From positions 186,001 to 250,000 of the forward strand of contig KV748254.1 of assembly GCA_001692895.1 (NCBI GenBank): 64,000 bases of DNA, in the 5' to 3' direction. This DNA comes from Cenococcum geophilum 1.58. Its lineage: Eukaryota > Ascomycota > Dothideomycetes > Gloniales > Gloniaceae. Below the pieces are notes generated by a model, which searched no databases, was not told the DNA's origin, and saw nothing but the letters and a program-made list of their open reading frames with translations. The position numbers were made by a program, and so were the translations under genes. This document shows positions 46,801 through 57,600 of this stretch, piece after piece. The stretch's first letter is position 1. Each line of letters opens with the position of its first letter.

Positions 46801-48300
46801 ACTTTCCGGTGACTATAGTTTCTTACCATACTTATAGTATTTCTTTAATACGTGACTTAGTCCTTTTTCCATTTCCTTATAGGTCGCCCCTACTTAGTAC
46901 CATACCATCTTGGCTTGTTGTTATATTTTACGGCGTTAAGTATCCCTAATATTAACCTAACCTATAACCCAATTAATCCTTAAATTGTATTTCTATAACT
47001 AAGGCATTCCTAACACTGCCTTATTATTCCCCAATAGTAATATATTAAAAGACATTTCGATCTATCTCCCTTTAATAGTTATCTAAATTAGTCCTGTTTT
47101 AAGATTAATAATGCCTCCTCTATAGGCTATTAAATCTCCTAAGATTGTAACTAATAGATACAGGTGCTCCTTCTATCTATATAGTAGCCCCATCCTTTTA
47201 ACTACTACTAGTAATATATAGTTCCTTATTGCCCCACTATCTATTAACGCTTTAAACTGCTAATCTTGCCATTTAACTTATAAATTTAGGTGTCGTCCTT
47301 AAATTTCTTTAAGGGTCTAAGGCTCTACTACTAGCTCCCTCTAGTCCTATAGGCATCTACTTTTCCTAACTATTAGCTGCTAGATCCTTATGTACTTAAC
47401 TTATCTTTTAGCCAATGCTTTGTTCGTTTCTTATCCTTAATATGCTATAGATATATATTCTTTAGGCATTCCTACCACTATCGTCCCTCTAAGTATTCTT
47501 CTGTAAGGAATCTTCCTAATTAAAGTATTAAGTCTCCTAACTCCTGAACTTCTACTAGATGCCAGCCGTGCATATACTTAGCATTTCTATACTATTGCTT
47601 ATCTAGCGCCTAATATATCCTTATAGGGTATTTCCGGTTCTTTTCTTTTGGATTTTTGTACATTTTATATATATTATCTATATATGCAATCCATAATAGC
47701 GTATAGTGCGCTAGGTATTTTGGGTCAACTCTTAGCTTATCTTTATCTTTAAGTTTAAACCTTTGTCGTGTTAATCTAAACGTTACAACTTTATTTGCAG
47801 GTACTAAGATACATCTCTCGCTTCTTTAGTCCTCTAACCGTTCCTTTAGATCCTTTAATATTATAATTAAGGCTCCCTTAATATAATTCATTACTTTTTC
47901 CGTAATTAGGTAGTCCTAGATAACTCTCTTATCTAACTACATATAGAAGTCTTCCCACTTATTATTATATCTTTATCTATACCACCTTTAATATAGCTAC
48001 TAGAGTGTATACAGCTTGTCCGTAAGGAAGTATCTTTTTATTACTACATTATAACAGCCTTTTATATACCGTTCCTCGAACCTAATTAAAATCCCTAAAT
48101 CCTCTTCGTTTTCCAGTTCGGTAAGCCACTTAGCCCTTAGCGTGCCTATTTTTGGCCTATTAGTAATTTTTCGTACCAGTGCTCTGTTCCGTATACTACC
48201 AAATATACTAAATCTTATATCTAGTCCTTTCTTTTACTATATAAGGATTCTCGCTCTAAATTCCTCTATAGTTTTTTATGGTTTGCGTCTTACAACCAGA
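43900..48300 (-). pseudogene. Gypsy F pol: protease, RT, RNase H, integrase, chromodomain
   Basis: On the minus strand: chromodomain near 44040-44160, matching copy A (VKWIGYN region); integrase core near 44640-44850 with VYYPQTDGQ-like text and LNQTLEQY; RT near 46150-46800 (AYY.IRIKEGDK and YLNDIIIYL-type loop); aspartic protease region near 47180-47300. The many stops are RIP-type. Borders are approximate. Confidence 0.82.
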
Positions 48301-48399
48301 TCCTCGAAGTTCTCTTGCTTCTTAATTATATTATTGATTTTTCGATCTTTAGTCTAAACGCTATATTCTACTAGTAAGTCCTCTAGGTCTATATATCTA

Positions 48400-50317
48400 T
48401 CTCCTAGCCTAATTGCTATTTGTGCTATAGACTCTCTAATCTATAGCGAAGCTATTTGCTTCTTGCCTATAGGTGTCCTAATTCGTACCCCGAATTCTTA
48501 ACCCCTTAGATTCTTCAATCCTAAGCTCGCTTCTTTCTTAAGCTGCGCTTTAGCCTTAGTCTAACTAGGCTTAATTAGTGTTCTTATCTCGTCTTAAAAG
48601 TCTTATACCTTTAGGAAACTTCGTCCTAAGCTCATTCGTATATTACTAAACTAAGCCGTTGCTCTACTCCATCGGTTATCGTCTATTATGGGTCCCTAAG
48701 CGTACCTTATCTCGTCTTAAGAATCTTAAGCCTTTAGCCTTTTGCCTTTATTAAGTGGTGAGCTAGCACTAGCAGTCATCTGCTTACTTAATTGTCTTTA
48801 GATATTACTCCTTCCGTCTTATAAAGCAATAGATGCCGTATCCAACGGTGTTATAATGCCCGTTACTAAACCTTACTCTATAGTGGTTTTAGTCTCTACT
48901 TCTATCACGTTATTAAGGTTTAAATACCCCCAGTTAGTTTCTTTCTCTTCCTCATCGCTATTAATTAATAAGTACTCCAACTCTATTATTATTGTTGCTA
49001 ATCTTTGTCCATATATTACTATAATATCTTAATCTAGCTTATAGAGTTAATCTTATTCTTCGTCTAACTCTTTAGTTCCTTTAAGTCCCTTTAACTCTAG
49101 CTCTTATAGCTAATAGCTTATACCATACTTGGCGTCTTTATAAATTTAGCATACGTTATTATAATAAAACGCGAAACTTTTAATTAAATACTCTTTTGTT
49201 CCTTATAGCGCACTATTATCCCTCTATACGTATATATTACATACTACTGGTCTAGTTCCCTTTACTATATAGTAACTCTAACCACTTCTATAGTCTCTAG
49301 CGAAATAACCTTATTTTCCGTAATTTATATAAGCTCCGTTTTTAAACTATTGCTTTTGCTATAGAGTCCGCTCAAACGTCTTCCGCTGTTGAGATTTTTA
49401 GTTTAGCCTATGCTTCTTAGTCCTATAATTACTTAATCCTTAACTTCTAGGTTTCTATAGCTGCTTTCCCTATCTCTTATAGGTTTCTCTAGTACCACTT
49501 AGGTCTATTAGCTCTGCGCCATATTATAGTTTCTAATTCGGCTTTAGTTGTTGCGTACTCTGCGTCTTATATAACTATAGAACTCTGTCCTAGCCCTTCT
49601 TAGCCTGTTCCCTTTAGAAGATCCTATTATCAATCTTAATTACTTAATCTATTAATTCCCTAAGGGTGTCTGCATCTTTTATTAGAATAATTATATCCTA
49701 GACTTTAGCCTTAAGTCCCTATTTATATTGTGCTATAAGCGCCTTATCGTTCCATTTGACCTATATAGTAAGTGTTTAAAACTATATCATGTACTTAATT
49801 GCTAAAGTTCGCTGTGTTAGGTCCTAAAGCTTTCTCTTTACTATAGTTATTGCTTCCAGGTCCCCGAATATCTATATTAATTATTCCGCGAATCCTACCT
49901 AGCTAGAAAACATAAATTGTACCTCTTAATTAGTAGTAGTTATTCCGTTAAGTAGGGTTTAAACTATTTAAGTGCCCGTCCTAATAGGAATAGTCCCGCG
50001 TAGGCTATTTAATCCATTATCATAGCTAACTTGGCCCCTTCTTATATAACTTTAAAATACATTTACGTTAGAAATCCTTTAAGCTTTAATCTCTCTCCTA
50101 AGAATCGTTTAATTAAAGGTAACTTAACCTTTACTACTCTAATTCCATTAAGTCTTTCTTTAAGTGTTTAGTTGTTCTTATTTAACCTATTAATGATTTC
50201 CTATAACTACCCAACCGTGACTAGTTGTGAGTTAGTATCTTATATACTTATATCTCTATTTAACCTTAAAGTGGTTACTGCCGTTAACGGTGTTATAGTG
50301 GCTACTTTTGGTGGTAT
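48400..50317 (-). pseudogene. Gypsy F gag, start codon lost
   Basis: Equivalent of copy A gag. The start codon at 50315-50317 is now ATA (copy A has ATG in the same context, AATAATATGCCAC). A knuckle and capsid region follow toward lower coordinates. Many TAG/TAA. Confidence 0.7.
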
Positions 50318-50356
50318 ATTATTCAACTTCTAATACCGTAACCTTAGTAGTGATTA

Positions 50357-50775
50357 TATAATAGAACCTTATAGCAGAAACTACAGTGGATTTATTATTG
50401 GGCTAGGTATATAGATATACGCGAGGTCAACAACGTAATAATAACTGGTAGAGTGGTTGCCTAATAGATTAACTCTAATTATATTCTAAGAATTACTATA
50501 AGGAAGGAACTATCTAGGTAGGGACCGAGGGTCCTTAAATACACAACCGTACTCCTATGAAATCCTTCTTATACGTAATATACGTATTATATATAAGGTA
50601 CGTAAGTTCCTCTCGTTCCTCCCGTTTAATATATAGCACGTTATGTGACCTTAGTTACCATTCCTCATCACATAGCTCCACGGGTTCCATCCTAGACCGT
50701 GCCTATATTAACCAACTAGCTTCTTCCGACTCTTCTCCAAGTAGTCGTAATATTGTACTTAAAGTGTCTATAACA
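50357..50775 (-). repeat. Gypsy F LTR, right (5' LTR)
   Basis: Minus-strand start TGTTATAGACAC, end TATTATA. Keeps TGG codons (ASWLI, EEW) in the ORF3 frame that are TAG in the left copy. Confidence 0.92.
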
Positions 50776-50780
50776 TTAGT
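50776..50780. repeat. Gypsy F target-site duplication, right (TTAGT)
   Basis: Exact copy of 42846-42850. Confidence 0.93.
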
Positions 50781-53700
50781 GGATTTTTTAAATTTTAGTT
50801 TAGGGTTTAAGTAGTAGGTTATAAGGCACTTCTACTTATAATAGGAGGCGGTAAATAGAAGCTTAAGGCTGTTTTAATTAATAGTTACCTTATATAGCTT
50901 TATCTAGGGTTATTTAAGGATTACTAGATAACCTAGGGTGGTAATAAAGTATAAGGGGGCTATAGGGCACGATTGTAGAATAGGATAGATTAGTAAGAGA
51001 GACGAATCCTTAAGGAGGTAAGGCCTTTAGGATTGTAAAGACTATATACTACGTGTACGTGCTTTTAGTACGTAACCAGCAACTATCTAAGGGGCGTCTA
51101 GGGGTTATCCTAAGGGCAACCTAAGGTGTCCGCAATAATATCCCCTATATTATCCCCCTCCTTTTTATAGTTAGCCCCTAATCGCTATTACTATACGGTA
51201 GAGGGGGATTATAAGGGCTTGTCCTAGAAGGGGTTCGGAGAGATATTAAAGAGATGTCAATATGCCGCTATATATTATCTATCTAACCCCTACTTTAAAC
51301 TCCTAAAAAACCTTAATAAGGAAAAATATAACTAGAGAAAAGATATGAGGATTGCTAAAAGACCTATTAAAAGCCTACTAAAAGCCTACTAGTAACTATC
51401 TAGGCTAATATAGGGATTTTTATACAACTCTACTTCTAAGCCTTTATACTAGTTTGTAATTAATTATAAGTATTATAAGTAATTTAGTGTTCCAGTATAG
51501 TTCCGTAGAACCTTTTAGTATAGGATTTAATATATAGAGCCTTGGCTTACCGTCGTCTTTAACTATTAAGATATAATCTATCTTTCTTAAAATCCTTTCT
51601 TATAATCCCCTACGTTACTAATATATTACTCCTATATTTACCCTTAGGCTATTAGATACGGTTAAGGTATTAATTAATTAATTAATTAATTAAAGAGACT
51701 TACCTCTTAAGATTTAGTGTATATACTTTTTAATATAGTAATCCTATACTGTATATTTAATATAGCTCCACCATCTAGCAAATAGGGACACTTTATAATA
51801 GCAACTGTAGCTATTATATAATTGTTAAAAACGTCTATAACATTAATCTTTAATACTATAGTATTGTTTAGGTATAATTTAATCTATATACGTTTTTAAT
51901 TAATATCTTAATTGCCTTCCCCTAGCTACGTACTTAGTTTTTATAAAAAAAGTAATAGTTAGATAATATATACTTGTATTTCCTTCCTTTTAAATAACAC
52001 TATTATACCGGAGTTATATTAGTAAGGTTACGGCTATTTACTAAAAGGGTATTAGACGGTAAAATATAAGGACATATTTGCTTATTACGCTGCTCCTTTT
52101 TCTTAATACCTTACTTTCCCATTATTAACCTTTGTCTAATTTAGACGTATCTTTAATGTTTTTTAAGTTTTTCTTTCTTTTTTATTATTAATTTAATATA
52201 CCTCTTTAATCTCCTACTAACTGCTCTTCTAAGCAAATTCTATAGCGTATTTTAGCCCTACCTTTATATATAAAACCCTAACCTCTACTTACCTATAACT
52301 GGTACTAGTCCTACCTAAATAATTTTGCCTATGCATTTTTAAAAGACTAGAAATCTAATAATAGGATTTTAGAGGCTTATAATAAGACGCACTGCGTTAG
52401 ATCTAATACCTTTAATCCTTATGATTAATGCATACGCATTAAAAGTAGCAGTTACGTTAAGGTAAGCTCTTCTATCTTTAATAGATTTCTATTACTAACT
52501 TTAATCTTTAATAGCCTAGGTCTAAGTAGCGACGTTCCTTTAATATTTTTAACTACTATATTGCCCAGGGTCTTTCCTATTTAAGCACTAATACTAAATA
52601 TCTAGGTTAAATTTAAGATTATATTACAGCCATTTATACCACCTATTACTCTTAGTAAGCTAGCTAGTAACGCTTAATATAAGAGTAAGGTTAGTATACT
52701 AAGGATAGGGTAAGGAATAGGGGTAATAAAAAGAAGGTTGCCGTCTTCTATAGGAAGGAGTTTGCATATATATATTAAGTTTTAAAAGAGTATAATATAA
52801 TGCGTTATTAGGTAGGTTATCTTACGGGTACTTAGTAAATAGGTAACTAATAGTTGCTATAGTAAGGTCTTAGTGGTTTTGGACTATACTAGCTAGCCAA
52901 CATCTCTATTTATTTTAGGCTTAAGTGTGTCTTTATTAACTATAAGCTTACACCGCAAGAGCTTTATTAGTATTAGTTTGGACCTAATATTAGTATTAAG
53001 CGTTTAAGGATCTCTACCCTAGCTACACCTTATCGTTCCTACCCCTGTTTTTATACCTACTTATACCCCTACTAAGAGGTCTAGATCCTATTCTCGTTAG
53101 CTATTACTTAGTGGCCCAATAAATGCCAATCCTACTTCTAATAATAAGGCATAGTGGCTTTTTAGATTAGGTATTTATAGTTTAGACTTTTAGGATTTAT
53201 TCTTATACATAGTAGCAATTAAAAATCTCGATTAAGTACTTAAAAAGGCCTTAGAAGGCTTTTAGGAAGGGCTTAGGAGCCCTAAGAATAATATTCCTAA
53301 TATAGATAAATAAATAGGAATGCAATTCTAGCAAAATTCCCTATTAACTCTATACTATATATATAAAAAGGCTAAGGACCTATCTTGCCTTAGGCTATAG
53401 CCCTAATCCTTATAGTTTCCGGAGCCTATCTCTTTTATATCCAATTTAATCTATTTACTCTTTAGGATCTCTTACGGCCTACTATAAGCTTTCTTTATAG
53501 ATCGCGATAATATCATAGTATTAGAGCGCTTTCTATAATTTATAGATTATAGACCTTAGTCCCAATATTCTTTTAGAATATCTTTGTAATAATTAAGGTA
53601 ATCCTGTAATTTCTATATAGAGTCCTTAGCAGGCTAGCCTAGCCATTTAACTTTATATTAAAGCTTGTTCTTAACGGACTTATATAAAAGGCCAGTTTAA

Positions 53701-54134
53701 CCAGAATGTATAATTATCTAATTAATAGTATAGAATAAGAGTTATAGGTAAGTAGAAGACAAGCTAAGGTAGAACAATCTTTACGAATAAAGGACAAATG
53801 CTTTCTAACCTCTTCTATTTAGAGACTAATTGCTAGCTCTTCTCTGGAGGAGAACTAGCTCCCTATATAATCCTTTTAAGACGCTAGTAAAACCCTTCGC
53901 CTCTTATTTATCTAACTATGTTTTCTAGGACGTAGATAGAATATAAATAGGATATAGATAAAACCTCCTACTATCTTATCTAATATGTACCTTCTAGGGG
54001 GTTCCGTTATAATTACCTCCCCTTTAAGGGTTTTAGTCCTCTAAGACTTCGCCTCTACTAAGCTTTTATAGAGTTCCGGCTAAAACTACTAAGGAAGATT
54101 CTTAGTAAAAAGGTACTTTATAATACGGCTTATA
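50781..54134. other. RIP-degenerate sequence, partly remainder of Gypsy E, otherwise unclassified
   Basis: The first few hundred bases should be the rest of Gypsy E upstream of its RT, but I see no clear protease or gag motif. Near 51127-51140 GGTGTCCGCAATA resembles an LTR end (TATTGCGGACACC on the minus strand). (TTAA)6 microsatellite at 51670-51693. From about 52900 a plus-strand frame with only TAG/TAA stops runs up to the Pogo-like insertion and seems to continue after it; I cannot name it. Confidence 0.4.
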
Positions 54135-54216
54135 ACGTGGTTCACCACCGAGCGGCCCACACCACCGAGCGGCCCACCTGCCTCACCAAAAACGCGTCAA
54201 CCAACAACTTAACGCG

Positions 54217-55875
54217 ATGCAACACCACGAATCTACTGGGTCGTCCCAAAAGACCCGGTATATTAACCTTGCTATACAAGCTATTAATTCTGACGCGTCA
54301 ACCAGCGTACGAGCTACGTGTCGCGATTACCTCGTCCCCCGATCGACTGTACGATATCGACGCAACGGCCGCACCCCACGCGCAGAAGCTCCAGCCAACA
54401 GCATGAAGCTTACCAAACTTGAAGAAGCCGCGATAGTTGAGCGTATACTAGACCTAGATTCAAGAGGGTTTCCGCCAACAAAGGCTATACTACGCGATAT
54501 GGCCAACAAACTGCTGGCGGAGAGGGACGCTGATACTGTGGGTATTAACTGGCCTGACAGGTTTATCGCACGCCAGAAGGACCTTAAAACGTGCTATACT
54601 CGTGCGTACGATCGACAGCGAGCTCTATGCGAGGACGCAGCGTTAATTAAGCCATGGTTTGAGCTGGTTCGCTCTATAAAGGAGAAGTACGGTATTCTCG
54701 ACGAGGATACTTATAACTTTGATAAGACTGGCTTTATGATGGGCGTAATAACCTCCTAGCTGGTTATTACGGGCTCTGAGAGGCGTGGGAAGCGGAAAAG
54801 TGTTCAGCCAGGCAATTGCGAGTGGACTACCGTTATTAACTTAATTAACGCGCTTGGGTGGGCGATTCCACCCTTTATTATCTTTATGGGCAAGCAGCAC
54901 ATTAACACCTGGTACGACGGCCCCGCGCGTATAAAGGACTGGCTTATTGGGGTCAGCGCCAACGGCTGGACGACAAATGAGCATGGGGTTGCGTGGTTAA
55001 AGCACTTTAACGCATACACAAAGTTGCGTACTATAGGGACCTACCGACTACTTATAATTGACGGCCACGAGAGCCACAACTCTGTTGATTTCCAGGACTA
55101 CTGCAGGGAATATAAGATTATTACCCTTCAGATGCCACCACATTCGTCGCACCTCCTACAGCCGCTTGATGTGGGTTGCTTCTCGCCGTTAAAGCGCGCG
55201 TACGGTAATGAGATTATGGCCTTAGCGCGAATGTTAACTACTAAAATTGATAAACCGGCCTTTATTAAAGCGTACAGAACGGCCTACTATAAGGTATTTA
55301 TAGAGAGTAATATCTGCTCATCCTTTCGAGGCGCTGGCTTAGTTCCCTTTAACCCAGAGGTGGTGTTATCAAAGCTTGACGTAAAGCTTCGTACGCCCAC
55401 ACCGCCAGCTTTAGAGACTACCCCATGGGAGTCCAAAACGCCGAGCAACGCGCGTAAGTTGGACGCTTAGGTTACGCTGTTATCTAAGCGGATAAGGAAG
55501 CACCGTAATTCATCTCCTACAGAGATGCTTATGCTATTTAATTCGCTCACAAAAGGCGCGACGCTGATGGCGCATGGCGCAGCGTTAATACGCGATGAAC
55601 TCTCCGCCCTGCGTAAGGCTACTAAGGCTGCAAATAACAAGAAAACGCGTAAAAGGAAGTACGTGCAGAATCAGGGCACCTTAATAATGGGCGAGGGCAG
55701 TCAATTAGCTCCTGCAGAGGTCGCTGGGGAGGTAGGGGGTAGTGAACAGTCTACGAAGAAGGCTCGCGCGGAGGGTAGCCAGAGGGCTGCACGAACTTGC
55801 GGAATCTGTGGGCAGCCAGGCCACAATCGCCGCACCTGTACGACAGAAGTATCAGATAGTTCAGAATCTGAATAA
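54217..55875 (+). pseudogene. Pogo/Fot1-like DDE transposase with C-terminal CCHC knuckle, two premature stops
   Basis: A single frame from ATG 54217 to TAA 55873-55875 (552 codons) is broken only by TAG at 54757-54759 and 55468-55470, both where CAG fits (CpA to TpA). N-terminal helix-turn-helix/CENP-B-type DNA-binding region (about residues 20-130, including KLTKLEEAAIVERILDLDSR). DDE catalytic domain: YNFDKTGF (first Asp), LLIIDGHESHNS (second), PHSSHLLQPLDVGCF (third). The C-terminus has CGICGQPGHNRRTC, a CCHC zinc knuckle, before an acidic tail. This is the typical domain order of fungal Fot1/Pogo transposases. As it stands it cannot make a full protein unless the stops are read through. 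Confidence 0.93.
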
Positions 55876-55951
55876 TACTAGATTGTCCGGAATAATTAAG
55901 TAGATTTCGTGGTGTTAAGTAATACTGGTTCATTCCGGATGATCTAGTATT
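55874..55951. repeat. Subterminal hairpin in the Pogo-like element
   Basis: Arms 55874-55893 and 55932-55951 are 20 bp and match as reverse complements except for two adjacent transitions (around GTCCGGAAT / ATTCCGGAT). The left arm overlaps the transposase stop codon. It may fold in the transcript or bind the transposase. Confidence 0.75.
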
Positions 55952-55997
55952 TTGGTGGTGCAGGTGGGCCGCTCGGTGGTGTGGGTGAACCACGTTA

Positions 55998-57600
55998 GCT
56001 AGTTCTTTACTAGCGTAAAACCTTACTTTGTCTTTAGTTCCTCCACTCTTCTTCTACTATAGCTTTTTATAATACCTTTATAATGGAACTGGAATAATAA
56101 TAATAAAAATTAGATGGGATTTACCTTTCTTATTATAAGAGTTTGTTATAAGTTAATCTAGAGGTTATCCTATATAACGCGTCCATAAGCTACTATCCCT
56201 ATTTACCTAAAATAGGTTCTAATAATAACATCTTTATTTTAATTTCTTCCAGTTTATAAGCTATTGTCTCTTACGCGTCTTTTTATTAATAATACTATTC
56301 GTCTTACCTCTTAGCAGACTGTTTTTACTATATCTTAGCTTTTAGCTTCCGTACCTTTAGCTATTCTTTTATAACTACTCTATTCTCTTTTTATAACACG
56401 TTTATAAGTAATAGGATCCCTATTTTATCTCTATTAATAATGCTAACTTCCCGTAGTATTCTCTTATAATATTTTATAGTTGTGCTGCGCGTCTCCTAAC
56501 TAGCGGCGGTATTATTTTAGTGCTACCCTAGACCACCTCTATTGCTCCTACGGTAATCTCTCTAAAGTACTACCATTATTGCGTTTACGCGCTTACGCTA
56601 GACCCGTCCCACGCCTATAAGATACCTTATTCTAGTAAAAACAAATCTAAGTATTCCTATTGCCGTAGTAGAAAAAAGACCTACGTTCTAGTATTTTCCA
56701 TTCTATCTTATTCTAAATTTTACTAATTATATTAAATCCCCGCCATTTATACACATAAGACTTATAAGCTCTATCGCGCTATCTAAGATTTCCGCCTATA
56801 TCTAAATGGCGATAGATAGGGATAGAAGGTATCTACCCTTACTTATAGGCTCTTTAATTTAATAAGGGTTTCTACTACTATAGAAATGTAATAATTTTAG
56901 ATATATAGTATCTAAGAGCGTATGTGCGAGCAGCTTACCCTTATAAATAATAATATTTGCACTCTTACGCGGGCCTTTCTAGCTAGGTAAGTTTCTCTAG
57001 TAATATATTTAGGAACTATACTAATTTTCTTAGCTAACGGCTTTTAGATCCCTGCTTAAATGCTAATTTAGAGCCTAGGGATACTAAGAATAGTAATAAA
57101 AGTTAAGATAAACGTTCTCCTCGCCAGTATCCCTCCTATACTAGTCCTTCCAGCTCCTATTATACTAAAAAGAATATTAGTGGAAGTGCTAATGCTTTTA
57201 GGGATAGAAGTCCTAATAATACCATTAAATATAACGTTAAGATAGAAGAGGAGGCTCCTATTACTGCTACTAGTATTTAAGTTATTATCTAGCTCTTCCC
57301 TTCTTCTTATAAAATAGCTTTAGATAGTGCTTCTTAGGTACCTCTAGGATGCCCTATTATTAGGAATTAACTTTATACTTTAGGGATGCCTTTATTCTAA
57401 GCTTTAGTAGCAATTTATATAAAGGCAGTATACTACTATAATCCCCATATATAATAAACGGGTGGTATTTTTATAGGTGCTTTATAATTTCTTAAAATTT
57501 TTAATTCTTTATAGGCTGTCTTTTTGCTCCTCTTTATACTATTAACTTTACTACTTATCTCTAATACCAGACCGAATACTCCCCTTTTATCCCTAGGGTT
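55998..57600. other. RIP-degenerate sequence right of the Pogo-like element, unclassified
   Basis: Continues the host of the Pogo-like insertion. Stop-laden frames on both strands; no domain recognised. The right end of this block should contain the 3' LTR of Gypsy G, which I could not delimit. The minus frame at about 57330-57600 (VLEISSKVNSIKRSKKTA) looks like a genuine protein tail of unknown kind. Confidence 0.35.

Larger units (their letters stand above)
42851..50775 (-). mobile_element. Ty3/Gypsy chromovirus copy F (family 1), complete, nested in copy E
   Basis: 419-bp LTRs (42851-43269, 50357-50775), TSD TTAGT, 7.9 kb, minus strand. Same family as copy A: equal LTR length, matching LTR text and the same gene order including ORF3. 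It keeps more CA/TG than A, so it is younger or less RIP-affected. Confidence 0.94.
54135..55995 (+). mobile_element. Pogo/Fot1-like (Tc1/mariner superfamily) DNA transposon, 1861 bp
   Basis: TA duplication at 54133-54134 and 55996-55997. Inverted ends ACGTGGTTCACC, then repeats of CACCGAGCGGCC (two on the left, one on the right) and CACCAAAA. One long transposase frame. Composition is close to normal coding DNA, unlike its surroundings, so it is a late arrival. Confidence 0.92.

Noticed and set aside
48142-48357. 71-codon plus-strand frame
   Set aside because: Antisense shadow of gag-pol in Gypsy F; no motif.
50557-50814. 85-codon plus-strand frame
   Set aside because: Lies antisense across the Gypsy F 5' LTR and its duplication; artefact.
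51670-51693. (TTAA)6 as an insertion hotspot for a piggyBac-like element
   Set aside because: Simple microsatellite with no adjacent inverted termini.
54137-54406. 89-codon plus-strand frame at the start of the Pogo-like element
   Set aside because: Overlaps the transposase in another frame and begins in the terminal repeat; no motif.
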